This document shows, piece by piece, positions 1 through 8,934 of a stretch of 64,000 bases of DNA (positions are counted from its first letter, which is position 1; every line of letters starts with the position of its first letter). Location of the stretch: contig DATJPT010000009.1 in assembly GCA_035506275.1 (NCBI GenBank), forward strand, positions 1-64,000. The letters run 5' to 3'. A program made the translations under genes and the position numbers. The DNA is from Bacteroidota bacterium. Its GTDB lineage: Bacteria; Bacteroidota; Ignavibacteria; UBA10030; UBA8401. Under the pieces are notes generated by a model that was not told the DNA's origin, made no database searches, and worked only from the letters and a program-made list of their open reading frames with translations.

Positions 1-2
1 AA

Positions 3-125
3 GCGGTGAAGCTTGGGTGGGCTCACGGGGCATTGCTGACGAGCTTTCCGGGGGATACAACGATGGCAACAGTCGAACAGGTCCGCGCGTTTGCCAAAGG
101 CGGATCGGCTCGCATTCAACGATAA
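3..125 (+). CDS. C-terminal end of a PfkB-family sugar kinase (2-keto-3-deoxygluconate kinase-like), 5' partial
   Basis: The window opens inside a reading frame that codes for about 40 residues and stops at TAA 123-125. The visible end reads KLGWAHGALLTSFPGD, then TTMATVEQVRAF and GGSARIQR. This is the pattern I know from the C-terminus of PfkB (ribokinase-superfamily) kinases of the 2-keto-3-deoxygluconate kinase type, where the GALLTxFPGDT segment sits near the end of the fold. Such enzymes phosphorylate KDG with ATP in the cytoplasm. The nucleotide-binding and anion-hole segments lie outside the window, so substrate cannot be judged. An intrinsic terminator follows 25 bp later, so this is the last gene of its transcript. 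Confidence 0.7.
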   Translation, partial: AVKLGWAHGALLTSFPGDTTMATVEQVRAFAKGGSARIQR

Positions 126-149
126 CAACAGCAAGCAGAAATTATTAGA

Positions 150-182
150 AGCCGACATCTGAAAAGATGACGGCTTTTTTAT
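150..182 (+). terminator. Rho-independent terminator after the sugar kinase
   Basis: AGCCGACATC (150-159) can pair with GATGACGGCT (166-175) around a six-base loop TGAAAA, with one A-A mismatch in the stem. A run of T follows (175-181). Confidence 0.85.
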
Positions 183-415
183 TAGTGCGGCGATTAAATG
201 GGGGTTTATATGCTTGACAAAGAGGGTTTGTCTTCTCTACGGTGGTTCACGTAGGCACAATCGTGATAAAATCACTCAATCTTTGGCCATTTTTGCTCAA
301 TTTCGCAAATTATTACGAATTTATTGGACTTTTGCGTTGCTTTTAATCACAGCCAAGTGCCCCTGAGATTCAGATTTTGCCAGCGAGGACGTAGGTAAAA
401 TTACGGAGGTGATTT
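183..415. other. Upstream region of the small zinc-binding protein gene, with a perfect palindrome
   Basis: No gene is supported here. GTGAT-AAA-ATCAC at 263-275 is a perfect inverted repeat and could be an operator. TTGACA at 214-219 has only a weak -10 match (TACGGT, 18 bp away), and TTCACG (247-252)-TAAAAT (267-272) overlaps the palindrome. I cannot decide which promoter is used. Confidence 0.4.
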
Positions 416-649
416 ATGGCATTCTACAAATACTCGAGGTTCCTGCAGCAAAACAATAACAAGCTGTTCGATGAAATTTATGCGCCGGGACAGGCGACGC
501 CGAGTTCGGGAATCTACCGGTGCGACGGATGCGTCCGCGAAGTTACTGTTGTTGCTGGGACCGCGCTTCCGCCGCAAAATCATCACGCGCATGATGCAAC
601 GCAGGGAAGCATCCGGTGGCGCCTGATCGCATACACCGCGAATCAGTGA
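416..649 (+). CDS. Small cysteine-containing protein of the 'protein L' type
   Basis: A 77-residue protein starts at ATG 416 behind a good ribosome site (GGAGGTG, about 404-410). It has the features I recall for small proteins annotated 'protein L': an N-terminal MAFYKY segment, PSSGIYRCDGCVREV with a CxxC pair, LPPQNHHAH, and a C-terminal IRWRLIAY segment. The CxxC pair plus the HHxH cluster suggests a metal-binding (probably zinc) fold, but this is inferred. There is no signal peptide or membrane segment, so it should be cytoplasmic. No biochemical role is established that I know of. It stands alone, with a terminator before it and an oppositely oriented gene after it. Confidence 0.7.
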   Translation: MAFYKYSRFLQQNNNKLFDEIYAPGQATPSSGIYRCDGCVREVTVVAGTALPPQNHHAHDATQGSIRWRLIAYTANQ

Positions 650-771
650 AGAAAAAGCGCAGAGGAAAATCGTCTTCGGGAGCAGGCTTTTGTGCTGAAT
701 GATCTATTTCCAAAATCCATTATTGATGGAACGCAGCCAATCCTCCTTAACCGGCAGGGCTGAGGAATGAT

Positions 772-1161
772 CTACTTCGTCCTTCTCTTTTCTCTTATTG
801 CTTGCTTCAATTTATTTTGCTTTACCCGATCTTTGACAATTTTTATCACCAATGACGCCGGCAGCGGTTTATCGACCGGAAATCGGATCGTCCCTTTCGA
901 GGTATCAAATTTCGCAATGTCTTTCTTGAATTTTTCAAGAAGCGAGGAACTCATTGGGAAGAAACTGCAATGGTTCTTGAACGCTGCGTACGCCACGAGC
1001 CCGCCATAATAAAAGAACGTCGGTATTTGATAACTTATCCCTTCCGTTGCGCCGGGAGCTGCCGATCTGATCGTTGCTCGAAGTTTGGAGAGCGTTTTAC
1101 GCGCCTCACCGCTCAAGGAGGAGAGATATTCATCAACATTTTCCGGCGTTTCTTTTTCCAT
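772..1161 (-). CDS. DUF1801 (YdhG-like) protein
   Basis: A 129-residue protein matching the DUF1801/YdhG fold: an N-terminal helix with VDEYLSSLSGEARKTLSKLR, then the core ISYQIPTFFYYGG and YAAFKNHCSFFPM, and a basic C-terminal tail. Bacillus relatives have been described as frataxin-like iron chaperones, but many family members are uncharacterised, so I do not assign that function. It lies 9 bp downstream of the 136-residue membrane protein gene on the same strand and is probably cotranscribed with it. A second relative with the same core (YdeI type) lies at 26480-27097. Confidence 0.8.
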   Translation of the reverse strand: MEKETPENVDEYLSSLSGEARKTLSKLRATIRSAAPGATEGISYQIPTFFYYGGLVAYAAFKNHCSFFPMSSSLLEKFKKDIAKFDTSKGTIRFPVDKPLPASLVIKIVKDRVKQNKLKQAIREKRRTK

Positions 1162-1170
1162 GATGAACCT

Positions 1171-1581
1171 CTATCCTTTGGTGACTGGGATTTTCGGCGC
1201 CACGAGATTCTGCCGTCGAGATTCGGAGAGCCTCAGCCCCAGTAGTGCAAGCGGGATCGAGGTGACCGCACCGGCGATGCTATACCAAAGAGGCCCGTAA
1301 TCGCTCATTATTATCCCACCGAAAATCCAAACAACGCTTCCGAAGATCGCCGCGATCCAGACCGCTTTCTTTGCTTTTTCCCTTGCGATCACCGCCGTAA
1401 GGTACATTCCCCCGACTTCGAAGATCGAACGATAGCTGAGTGCAAGCAGCACTAACCATGTATCAAACATCGGCTGACCGTACGGCGGGTATATATTCGT
1501 CACATGAAAAAAATGATCGGTTGCCAGCGTGATAAGCGTTGTGGCAAAAAAACCTGCTACGATGGCAAGAGTCGTTCGCAT
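1171..1581 (-). CDS. Hypothetical four-helix membrane protein
   Basis: A 136-residue protein starting at ATG 1581 with an AAGGAG ribosome site upstream on the minus strand. It has hydrophobic stretches at about residues 5-22, 42-62, 72-92 and 98-117, so it should be an integral membrane protein with about four helices and a short charged tail. I do not recognise a family. It is the first gene of a two-gene unit with the DUF1801 gene. Confidence 0.65.
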   Translation of the reverse strand: MRTTLAIVAGFFATTLITLATDHFFHVTNIYPPYGQPMFDTWLVLLALSYRSIFEVGGMYLTAVIAREKAKKAVWIAAIFGSVVWIFGGIIMSDYGPLWYSIAGAVTSIPLALLGLRLSESRRQNLVAPKIPVTKG

Positions 1582-1745
1582 AAAAATTGTTTTCAGCTAT
1601 TCTCCTTTTTATGCATTGTTTAGCCCCTCGATATTGATTTCTTTCATCTATGCATCGAGGTTAAAGCTCTTTTTGCCCTTTGGAGATCTTCGTCCCTAAG
1701 AAGCCCCCTAAAATTGACGGGACAGTTTGCCCTCTGTCGCCGAAT

Positions 1746-2180
1746 TTACTGTTGCTTATGAAGCTGTGCCTTGACCGTCGGGCTGTCGGCGGCCTTTTGA
1801 ACATCTTCAGGAAATTCGTCATTCTCAAATACCCGCCTCACTTCGATGATATCGCCGTCGTCCGCCGGAACTTTTTTTGCCCATTCTACCGCTTCGTTCT
1901 TTGACTTCACATTGATCATCCAGTATCCGCCAAGCACCTCCTTGGATTCAACGAAAGGGCCGTCGGTTACTTTCACGTTTCCTTTGGAAAATGAAACGCG
2001 GGCGGCTGTCGAAGGGGAGTGAAGACCGTCGAGTGAAATGAGCGCCCCCGATTTAGCCAAGGCTTCATTGTATCTCATCATTCGCTCGACCGCCTCAACC
2101 TTCGGAGTGAAATCCGCTCCTGCCTGTTCTCCCTTTTTTCCCTGGTATGCGCTCGGTATCATCAGCATCATGAATCTCAT
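1746..2180 (-). CDS. YciI/DGPF-domain protein
   Basis: A 144-residue protein with the hallmarks of the YCII-related (DGPF) family: an N-terminal MRFMMLMIPS strand, a central VTDGPFVESKEVLGGYWMI segment containing the name-giving DGPF motif, and a conserved acidic end after the EAVEWAKK helix. Family members are small ferredoxin-like-fold proteins, often encoded near ECF sigma factors, and mostly of unknown function. No sigma factor is adjacent here. The start at 2180 is supported by AAGGAG on the minus strand. The extra C-terminal segment rich in Lys/Gln is common in this family. Confidence 0.85.
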   Translation of the reverse strand: MRFMMLMIPSAYQGKKGEQAGADFTPKVEAVERMMRYNEALAKSGALISLDGLHSPSTAARVSFSKGNVKVTDGPFVESKEVLGGYWMINVKSKNEAVEWAKKVPADDGDIIEVRRVFENDEFPEDVQKAADSPTVKAQLHKQQ

Positions 2181-2635
2181 TTGAATAACTCCTTATAATT
2201 GGTGGAGGGCGGCTGAATGCCGGCCCGTGATAGCTTGTTGAACATTATAGTCGAACGACGATAGTGGACCTCGACACATTTTATAGTGAATGGACGGATC
2301 GTTCTTTGTAACTCTTTCCCAATAAGAGCTGATTCTCTTCCGTAGAGATTTCCTCGGAGCGATCGCGGGAAGGAAGTAGCGAAATATGATAAGGATGTCG
2401 ACAATTCATAACAAATGTAGATCGTTTTCAGTGCGTGAAAATCCGGCTGATCTTTTTGATTTGTATTCCGTTATTGCATCAAACAATTGTTTTGAGACGG
2501 TGCTGGCAAACACCAAAAAATTGACGGGAAAAATGAAAAATATTTAACGGTTTTTTTTGTAACAAAACTACAATTTTTTCCGTATAATGACGTCATAATA
2601 AATGACCGATAGTATAATTTTTAATTGGAGAGTCA
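2181..2635. other. Intergenic region between YciI and the TetR efflux operon
   Basis: About 455 bp between divergently transcribed genes. The left part holds TATAAT on the minus strand (2249-2244) that could serve the YciI gene, although no good -35 lies 17 bp away. The right part is A/T-rich and carries the tetR promoter and palindrome listed separately. A 75-codon minus-strand frame (2404-2177) has no coding character and is not called. Confidence 0.5.
2583..2598 (+). promoter_or_regulatory. tetR-efflux promoter -10 box overlapped by a palindromic operator candidate
   Basis: A consensus TATAAT (2583-2588) runs directly into the perfect palindrome ATGACGTCAT (2587-2596). No convincing -35 lies at 16-18 bp (TTGTAA is 20 bp away). 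A strong -10 with a poor -35 and a dyad on top is what a repressor-controlled promoter would look like. The obvious candidate repressor is the TetR protein encoded 40 bp downstream. This is inference. Confidence 0.45.
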
Positions 2636-3343
2636 GTGGGTATTCCAGAACGCAAAGAACGGGAGAAAGAACGCAGAAAAGAAGAAATTCTCGATGCAGC
2701 CCATAGAGTATTTGTCGAGAAAGGGCTGACGACAGCAACAGTCGATGACATAGCTGCCGCTGCAGAGTTAAGCAAGGGGACGCTCTATCTCTATTTCGAC
2801 AGCAAAGAAGACATCTACATCGCGCTTATGATGCGGGGGCTCCGTCTGCTTTATGGAAAATTCGACAATATAATCATCGGTGAGACGTCCGTTGTGAAAA
2901 TCCTGCACCGGATCGAGGGGGAATACATAGAATTCTTCAACAACGACAGGCACTTTTTCCGGATGATGGACTCGGCACACAGGCCAAACGTTCACAAAGA
3001 GATTTCCGAGGAGATGCGGAATTTGTACAAGTCGGAAAGCCAAAAGAACTGGGCGCAGATCATCGAGCTGTTCGACCGAGGAGTGCGCGAGAAGAAAATC
3101 CGGGATGACATCAATCCGGTGGACATGGCGATCATCATCTGGTCGAACGCGACCTCCCTTATGACCCGGATCGACAGGGAAGGAGATATCTGGTTGAAGG
3201 AGAGGAATATCGACCTGATGAAAACGCTGGAGGCCTCCTTTCATCTCCTTATGGACGCTATCCTGACCGGCGAAGGGCGGGCCGAATATGAAGCTCTTTT
3301 GGAAGATGAATACGTTAAACATGATAACTTGAGGAATCAATGA
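2636..3343 (+). CDS. TetR/AcrR-family transcriptional repressor of the efflux operon
   Basis: A 235-residue protein beginning at GTG 2636, placed by TTGGAG five bases upstream. Residues about 12-60 form the TetR DNA-binding domain: ILDAAHRVFVEKGLTTATVD, then the helix-turn-helix AAAAELSKGTLYLYFDSKED. The C-terminal two thirds are the variable ligand-binding and dimerisation region. The gene is the first of a TetR-TolC-adaptor-RND operon, and its stop overlaps the start of the next gene (ATGA). By family precedent it should repress its own operon until a pump substrate binds. The inducer cannot be read from sequence. Confidence 0.93.
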   Translation: MGIPERKEREKERRKEEILDAAHRVFVEKGLTTATVDDIAAAAELSKGTLYLYFDSKEDIYIALMMRGLRLLYGKFDNIIIGETSVVKILHRIEGEYIEFFNNDRHFFRMMDSAHRPNVHKEISEEMRNLYKSESQKNWAQIIELFDRGVREKKIRDDINPVDMAIIIWSNATSLMTRIDREGDIWLKERNIDLMKTLEASFHLLMDAILTGEGRAEYEALLEDEYVKHDNLRNQ

Positions 3344-4686
3344 AACGCCGATCATTATTAATTGCCGGCCTCGCTGCTTTTTTTTCGTTGACGGCGGGGG
3401 CGAAGCAAAAACTTGTATTGTCAATCGACGACGCAATTCGCATAGGACTCCAGAACAGCAAGGCTCTTCATAGCTCTCAATTCAAGCTCGATGCGGCGGC
3501 TGCAAAAGCGAGCGAGACAAATACTCTGGCGCTTCCATCGCTGAAATTCAACGGGGTGTACACCCGGCTCAGCGAAGTTCCGCCGGAAGCGGTGGATCTA
3601 CCGGCAAATTCATTCGCCCCCGGTTTCCCCCCGACCGATCTTTCGCTGACGCTGTCGCCGACGATCCTGGACAACTATTCTCTGCGCGCAACACTCGCAC
3701 AGCCCCTCTTCACCGGGAAAAAAATTTCCGGAGCGATCGAAGCGGCAGATTATTCAGCCCGCGCAACGGAGCAGGATCTCCGCAAAGATAAAGCCGACAT
3801 CACCTACGGAATCCAGGAAGCATACTGGGTCTTGTACCAGGCGATCGAGGCAAAGCGCTTCGTGGATGAAAATGTCGATCAAGTACGGATTCACGAGACC
3901 GACGCAGACAACCTGCTAAGGCAGGGCTTACTCACCAAAAATGACCTGATGAAAGTTCAGGTGCAAATGTCCGACGCTCTGGTCCGGCAGATCGACGCTG
4001 AGGACGCAGTGCAGCTGGCGATGTATTCGCTCAACAATACGCTCGGCCTTCCGCTCCAGACGCAGATCGAGCTCTCGTCCGCCATTCGGGTCAACGACCG
4101 GTCATGGGATGCGGTGGACTCGCTGATCAAGTCCGCCATGGACAGACGCCCGGAAGTTCTGGGAATGGATGCGCGCGTCAAAGCGGGGGAAGCTGGCCTT
4201 GAATCGGCGCGGGGCTCGTGGTGGCCTCAAATCTATTTGGTCGGGAATTACAGCTACCTCAACCCCAACACGCGCTATTTCCCCGTCGTAGAACAATTCA
4301 AGGGAACCTGGGATCTTTCCGTTTCTTTGTCGTATGACATCTGGAACTGGTGGCAGACCGGCTATCAGACTGCACAGGCGCAGGCACAGCTGGCGCAGGC
4401 GCAAGAGGGGCTTTCGATCGTTCGGGACGGCGTGACGCTTGAAGTGACCCAATGCTATCTCTCAATAGAGAAGGCAAAGGAACGGAAGGCGGTCTCGGAG
4501 CAGGGGGTCGCACAGGCGGAAGAGAATTACAGGATCATGACTGGCAAATACAAACAAGGCCTTGCGGTGAACTCGGACCTTCGCGATGCTGAGGTTGAGC
4601 TCCTTCAGGCAAAATTGAATCTAACTCAATCGTTGGTCAACTATCAACTAGCGATTGCCCGTCTCACGAGGGCGATCGGCGAATAG
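3340..4686 (+). CDS. TolC-family outer membrane efflux protein
   Basis: A 448-residue protein with a signal peptide (SLLIAGLAAFFSLTAGAKQ) and two repeats of the outer-membrane-efflux-protein fold. The start of each repeat is visible in the LSIDDAIRIGLQNS region and in the QAQLAQAQEGL to YKQGLAVNSDL region, with long heptad-like alpha-barrel segments rich in Ala, Gln and Glu. It should form the outer-membrane and periplasmic tunnel of a tripartite pump. The start codon overlaps the tetR stop by 4 bp, giving translational coupling. The periplasmic adaptor gene follows after 30 bp. Confidence 0.93.
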   Translation: MKRRSLLIAGLAAFFSLTAGAKQKLVLSIDDAIRIGLQNSKALHSSQFKLDAAAAKASETNTLALPSLKFNGVYTRLSEVPPEAVDLPANSFAPGFPPTDLSLTLSPTILDNYSLRATLAQPLFTGKKISGAIEAADYSARATEQDLRKDKADITYGIQEAYWVLYQAIEAKRFVDENVDQVRIHETDADNLLRQGLLTKNDLMKVQVQMSDALVRQIDAEDAVQLAMYSLNNTLGLPLQTQIELSSAIRVNDRSWDAVDSLIKSAMDRRPEVLGMDARVKAGEAGLESARGSWWPQIYLVGNYSYLNPNTRYFPVVEQFKGTWDLSVSLSYDIWNWWQTGYQTAQAQAQLAQAQEGLSIVRDGVTLEVTQCYLSIEKAKERKAVSEQGVAQAEENYRIMTGKYKQGLAVNSDLRDAEVELLQAKLNLTQSLVNYQLAIARLTRAIGE

Positions 4687-4716
4687 CATGGAACAATACT
4701 GAAGAGGAAATTACTC

Positions 4717-5781
4717 ATGAGTACAAGGAATCGATTATTACTGATAGGCATCGTCGTCGTGGTGATTCTGATTGCGCTGATTGCAAGGAACAAGGCCGCG
4801 CTGAATTCGGAAACCGGCGGCGAATCCATCGAGACGGCAACCTCTGTCTCGGTGGTTCCGGTTCAAAAAGAGGCCCTCAACGAAAAAATCTCCGCCGTCG
4901 GAACGCTCAATGCCATCAACGACGTGGTGGTCCTGTCGGAAACCCAGGGACGGATCCTCAAAGTGGATTGCGAAGTAGGAGACTATAAAACGGCCGGTTC
5001 AGTTCTCGTCGAAGTTGACAGCGAGCTTAAGGAAGCGGCTTTCAAAATGGCGGAGGTGACGTACGAACGGGCGAAAAAGGATCTGCAGAGATATGAAACC
5101 CTCTCGACCGAGCATTCTGTTTCGGATGCACAGATCGAACAAGCCCGCTGGTCGTATCAATCGGCGGAAGCGCAGTACATCACAGCGCGCCGCCAGCTGA
5201 CGGATACGAAGATCACAACCCCGATTTCGGGTATCGTCACGGCGCGCTACGTGAACCAGGGGACAATGGTCATGGGAGCTCCGCAAGCGACTCAAATTGC
5301 GAATGTCGTCGACATCTCAAAATTGAAAGCGAAGATTTTCGTGGCGGAAAAAGATGTCTTTCGGATTCATACGGGCGATACGGCGGAGGTGACGACCGAC
5401 GTGTATCCGCAAACGACTTTTTTTGGAACGGTTTTCACGATTGGTTCAAAGGGGGATGAAGGGCATACGTATCCGGTTGAAGTTCTGCTGACAAACTCAA
5501 ACCGGCAATTACGGGCAGGAATGTTCGTGACGATAACCGTGAGGCCGAACTCGAACGGCGCGGTGACGGTCATTCCCCGCGAGGCGATCGTGGGAAGCAT
5601 CCAGGACGCAAAAGTCTTTGTCGTGAAGGACAAGATCGCAAAGCTCCGGTCCGTGGTAGCGGGCAGGGAGATCGGTACCAACGTCGAAATCACCAGCGGT
5701 CTCGAAGTCGGGGAAACCGTCGTGACCGACGGCCTGAACAATTTAAGCGACAACGCTCAAGTCATCGTTCGCAACGAGTGA
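4717..5781 (+). CDS. RND efflux periplasmic adaptor (HlyD/AcrA family)
   Basis: A 354-residue membrane-fusion protein. An N-terminal anchor (LLLIGIVVVVILIALIA) is followed by the lipoyl-like half motif GRILKVDCEVGDYKTAG, an alpha-hairpin rich in Ala/Glu (about residues 100-155), the second lipoyl half TKITTPISGIVTARYVNQG-like region, and the beta-barrel and membrane-proximal domains ending NLSDNAQVIV. It links the inner-membrane RND pump to the TolC-like channel. It is 18 bp upstream of the pump gene in the same operon. It has no lipobox cysteine, so it is probably anchored by the N-terminal helix. Confidence 0.93.
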   Translation: MSTRNRLLLIGIVVVVILIALIARNKAALNSETGGESIETATSVSVVPVQKEALNEKISAVGTLNAINDVVVLSETQGRILKVDCEVGDYKTAGSVLVEVDSELKEAAFKMAEVTYERAKKDLQRYETLSTEHSVSDAQIEQARWSYQSAEAQYITARRQLTDTKITTPISGIVTARYVNQGTMVMGAPQATQIANVVDISKLKAKIFVAEKDVFRIHTGDTAEVTTDVYPQTTFFGTVFTIGSKGDEGHTYPVEVLLTNSNRQLRAGMFVTITVRPNSNGAVTVIPREAIVGSIQDAKVFVVKDKIAKLRSVVAGREIGTNVEITSGLEVGETVVTDGLNNLSDNAQVIVRNE

Positions 5782-5799
5782 CGCTAAAGGATCAAAAAC

Positions 5800-8700
5800 A
5801 TGACGATTACTGAATTATCAATAAAACGACCGACGCTTGTTGTCGTTATTTTTTCCGTGCTCGGAGTCCTCGGCCTCTTCAGCTACTACGAACTTAATTA
5901 CGAGCTGTTGCCGAAGATGTCCATTCCCGTCGTGACGATTTCCACCGTCTATCCGGGGGCCTCTCCCTACGAGGTAGAGAACAACGTAACGAAAGTCATC
6001 GAGGACGCCGTGTCCGGCATCGACAAGATCGACGACGTCCGATCGTCCTCCCTTGAGGGCTTTTCGCTCGTCATCATCGAGTTCAAACAGGACGCGAACA
6101 TCGATTTTGTCGTACAGGATGCGTCGCGAAAAGTCAACGCTATTGTCGCAAATCTACCGACGGATGCGAAACAACCCACCGTCTCCAAAATTGCCTTCGA
6201 TGAGATCCCGGTGCTCAGAATGGGGGTCACGAGCGCAATGGATTCGCGGCAATTCTATCAGTTCCTGATCGACCGGGTCCAGCCGCGCATCGCGAAGATT
6301 GCCGGTGTCGCTCAGGTTTCTCTTTCGGGAGGAGATGAAAGAGAGATCCATGTCAACCTCGATGCGAACAAAGTACGCGCGTATGCGCTTTCAGTGCCGC
6401 AGGTCGTGCAGGCGGTTCGAAGTGCCAACATGGATTTCCCGACGGGGAACTTCAAGGATTCCGACGAACAGTTTGTCGTCCGCGTTGCGGGAAAATTCAC
6501 TTCCATCGAGGATCTGCGAAAACTGGTCGTCGGCCGTACGCGGCTCGGAGGCGATGTCCATCTGGACGAGATCGCTGAAATCCAGGACGGCCGGAAAGAT
6601 TACGAGCAGATCAACCGCGTGAACGGCGTGACCTCCGTCGGCATCCAGGTTGTCAAGCAGTCCGATGCGAACGCCGTTTCGGTGAGCCAGCTGGTCCGCG
6701 AAGAATTAAAGAAGATCCAGGATGAATACAAGAAGGAAGGAATCACCTTCACGATCGCGGAAGACAGCTCCACGTTCACGCTCGATGCTGCGAATGCGGT
6801 CAAGCACGATCTTGCGCTCGCCGTGATTATGGTCGCGATCGTCATGCTCCTCTTTCTTCACAGCATACGAAATTCATTTATCGTTCTTGTGGCGATTCCT
6901 GCTTCGTTGATTACCACCTTTGGCTATATGTATGCCATGGGCTTCTCGCTCAATATGATGACGTTGCTGGGAATGTCGCTGGTCATCGGAATTTTGGTGG
7001 ACGACTCCATCGTTGTTCTCGAGAATATCTATCACCACCTCGAAAAAGGGGAGGAACAGCGCGCTGCCGCTCTCAACGGAAGAAATGAAATAGGGTTTGC
7101 CGCCCTTTCCATCACCATGGTGGACGTCGTGGTCTTCCTTCCGCTTTCGCTCGTCAGCGGAATCGTCGGCCAGATCATGAGAGAGTATGCGCTCGTCGTT
7201 GTCGGTTCCACCCTGACGAGTCTTTTCGTCTCTTTCACCATCACGCCCACGCTGGCATCTCGGTTTGCAAAGCTCGAAAGGCTCACGGACAGGACGCTGC
7301 TCGGAAAATTCGCGCTTGCGTTCGAACGAACCTACCACCGGTTTTCCGAATTTTATCAGAGAATGTTGAAGTGGGCGCTGTCGCATAAGATGAGAGTTGG
7401 GTTGGCCACGACGGCATTATTTCTCGTTTCGCTTCTGTTCCCGGCGCTCGGCTTGATCGGAAATGAATTCATGCCTCAATCGGACCGCGGGGAGTTCGGC
7501 GTGTCGATCGAATTGGCCCCGGGCGCTTCCATCGAGCAGAACAACCTGACGACGTTGCGCATAGAAAAGATCTTCTCGCAAATGCCGGAGATAGAGAAAG
7601 TATTCACCGGCGTCGGCTCCCAGGCGACCGGATCGCTGTCTCTTTCGAGCAACAACCTCACCCAGCTCAACGTCACGCTTGTGCCCAAAGAGCTAAGAAA
7701 GAAATCCACATCCGAGGTGGGCGAGGAGATCAAGGCCAAGTTAAAAGAAATACCGGGATTGAAGGTGTTCGTCAATCCGATCGGCCTCTTCGGTTCAGCG
7801 GATCAATCGGCCATCCAGATCGCCGTCAACGGAACGGATTTTAACGAAATAACAAAAGCTGCGCTGCAGGTGGAAGATGTCCTGCGGAGCACGCCGGGCA
7901 CGACCGACGTTCGACTCTCATCCGAGGCGGGAAAACCGGAGATGCGCATCAATATCGACCGCGCGAAAATGGCGCAGCTCGGCCTCTCGGTTGCCGACGT
8001 CGGCACGACGCTCCGCATTGCTCTCACCGGGGACGACCAGTCGAAATTCCGCGACGGCACGAACGAATACGACATCCGGATCCGCTTCGACCAGTTTGAC
8101 CGCACGCGCACGGACGACATCGGGAATATTTCGTTCGTGAATAATCGGGGGCAGCAGATCCAACTGAACCAGTTCGCCACGATTTCTCAGACCTCGGGCC
8201 CTACGAAACTTGAACGCAGAGACCGCATCGGCATCATCTATGTCAACGGCCAGACGCTCGGCCGGCCGGTAGGAACGATCATGGGCGATTTCAAAAATAG
8301 GATCGCCGGCGTGCAGCTTCCCCCGGGGATTACGCTTGCGTACCTCGGGATGGAGAAGATGCGCGCGGAAGGCTTCACCGACCTGTTTCTGGCGATGCTG
8401 ACGGGGATCCTCTTCATCTATCTGATCATGGTCGCCCTGTATGATTCGTACGTCTATCCGTTCGTCGTCTTGTTCTCCATCCCGCTGGCAATGGTTGGGG
8501 CAATGGTGGCCCTTGCTGCGACGGGAAAAGCGCTCAGCATTTTTTCCATGCTCGGAATCATCATGCTGATGGGGCTCGTCGCGAAGAACGCCATTTTGCT
8601 CGTCGACAGGACCAACCAGACACGGCTCGAACACGGGCTCACGGTGTACGACGCGCTCCTTGAAGCGGCGCAATCCCGGCTGCGTCCGATCCTGATGACG

Positions 8701-8934
8701 ACGCTGACGATGATTTTTGGTATGCTGCCTATTGCAGTCTCAACGGCGTCCGGGTCTGAATGGAAATCCGGCCTTGCTTGGGCGCTTATCGGCGGCCTGA
8801 CGAGCTCGCTCTTCTTGACGCTGATCGTCGTTCCCGTCGTCTATATGAAAGTCGACGAATGGAAGGAAACGATCCCGGCATTCTTCAGCAAACCGTCCGA
8901 TATTCTTAAGCGGTTTCGAAAAGGCCAGGCGTAA
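5800..8934 (+). CDS. RND-family inner membrane efflux transporter (AcrB/HAE-1 type)
   Basis: A 1044-residue protein of normal length for the family, with 12 predicted membrane helices and two large periplasmic loops after TM1 and TM7. The proton-relay residues can be seen: the TM4 Asp pair in GILVDDSIVVLENIY and the TM10 Lys in MGLVAKNAILLVD. The N-terminus ITELSIKRPTLVVVIFSVL is also typical. It exports hydrophobic or amphiphilic compounds using the proton gradient as part of the operon's tripartite complex. Sequence type (HAE-1-like rather than heavy-metal CzcA) is my reading from the TM4 motif. Substrate is unknown. It is the last gene of the operon. Confidence 0.95.
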   Translation: MTITELSIKRPTLVVVIFSVLGVLGLFSYYELNYELLPKMSIPVVTISTVYPGASPYEVENNVTKVIEDAVSGIDKIDDVRSSSLEGFSLVIIEFKQDANIDFVVQDASRKVNAIVANLPTDAKQPTVSKIAFDEIPVLRMGVTSAMDSRQFYQFLIDRVQPRIAKIAGVAQVSLSGGDEREIHVNLDANKVRAYALSVPQVVQAVRSANMDFPTGNFKDSDEQFVVRVAGKFTSIEDLRKLVVGRTRLGGDVHLDEIAEIQDGRKDYEQINRVNGVTSVGIQVVKQSDANAVSVSQLVREELKKIQDEYKKEGITFTIAEDSSTFTLDAANAVKHDLALAVIMVAIVMLLFLHSIRNSFIVLVAIPASLITTFGYMYAMGFSLNMMTLLGMSLVIGILVDDSIVVLENIYHHLEKGEEQRAAALNGRNEIGFAALSITMVDVVVFLPLSLVSGIVGQIMREYALVVVGSTLTSLFVSFTITPTLASRFAKLERLTDRTLLGKFALAFERTYHRFSEFYQRMLKWALSHKMRVGLATTALFLVSLLFPALGLIGNEFMPQSDRGEFGVSIELAPGASIEQNNLTTLRIEKIFSQMPEIEKVFTGVGSQATGSLSLSSNNLTQLNVTLVPKELRKKSTSEVGEEIKAKLKEIPGLKVFVNPIGLFGSADQSAIQIAVNGTDFNEITKAALQVEDVLRSTPGTTDVRLSSEAGKPEMRINIDRAKMAQLGLSVADVGTTLRIALTGDDQSKFRDGTNEYDIRIRFDQFDRTRTDDIGNISFVNNRGQQIQLNQFATISQTSGPTKLERRDRIGIIYVNGQTLGRPVGTIMGDFKNRIAGVQLPPGITLAYLGMEKMRAEGFTDLFLAMLTGILFIYLIMVALYDSYVYPFVVLFSIPLAMVGAMVALAATGKALSIFSMLGIIMLMGLVAKNAILLVDRTNQTRLEHGLTVYDALLEAAQSRLRPILMTTLTMIFGMLPIAVSTASGSEWKSGLAWALIGGLTSSLFLTLIVVPVVYMKVDEWKETIPAFFSKPSDILKRFRKGQA

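Noticed and set aside
698-785. Imperfect direct repeat AATGATCTATTTC / AATGATCTACTTC
   Set aside because: Only two copies, 13 bp long, with no flanking structure; likely chance.
2177-2404. 75-codon minus-strand frame ending over the YciI start
   Set aside because: The overlap hints at coupling, but the Ser/Arg/Thr-rich sequence has no coding character and the YciI gene has its own AAGGAG.
6874-7386. 170-codon minus-strand frame inside the RND gene, and similar long antisense frames in ruv, recJ, ALDH and groEL genes
   Set aside because: These are shadows of high-GC third positions of strongly supported genes; their translations are low-complexity and match nothing.
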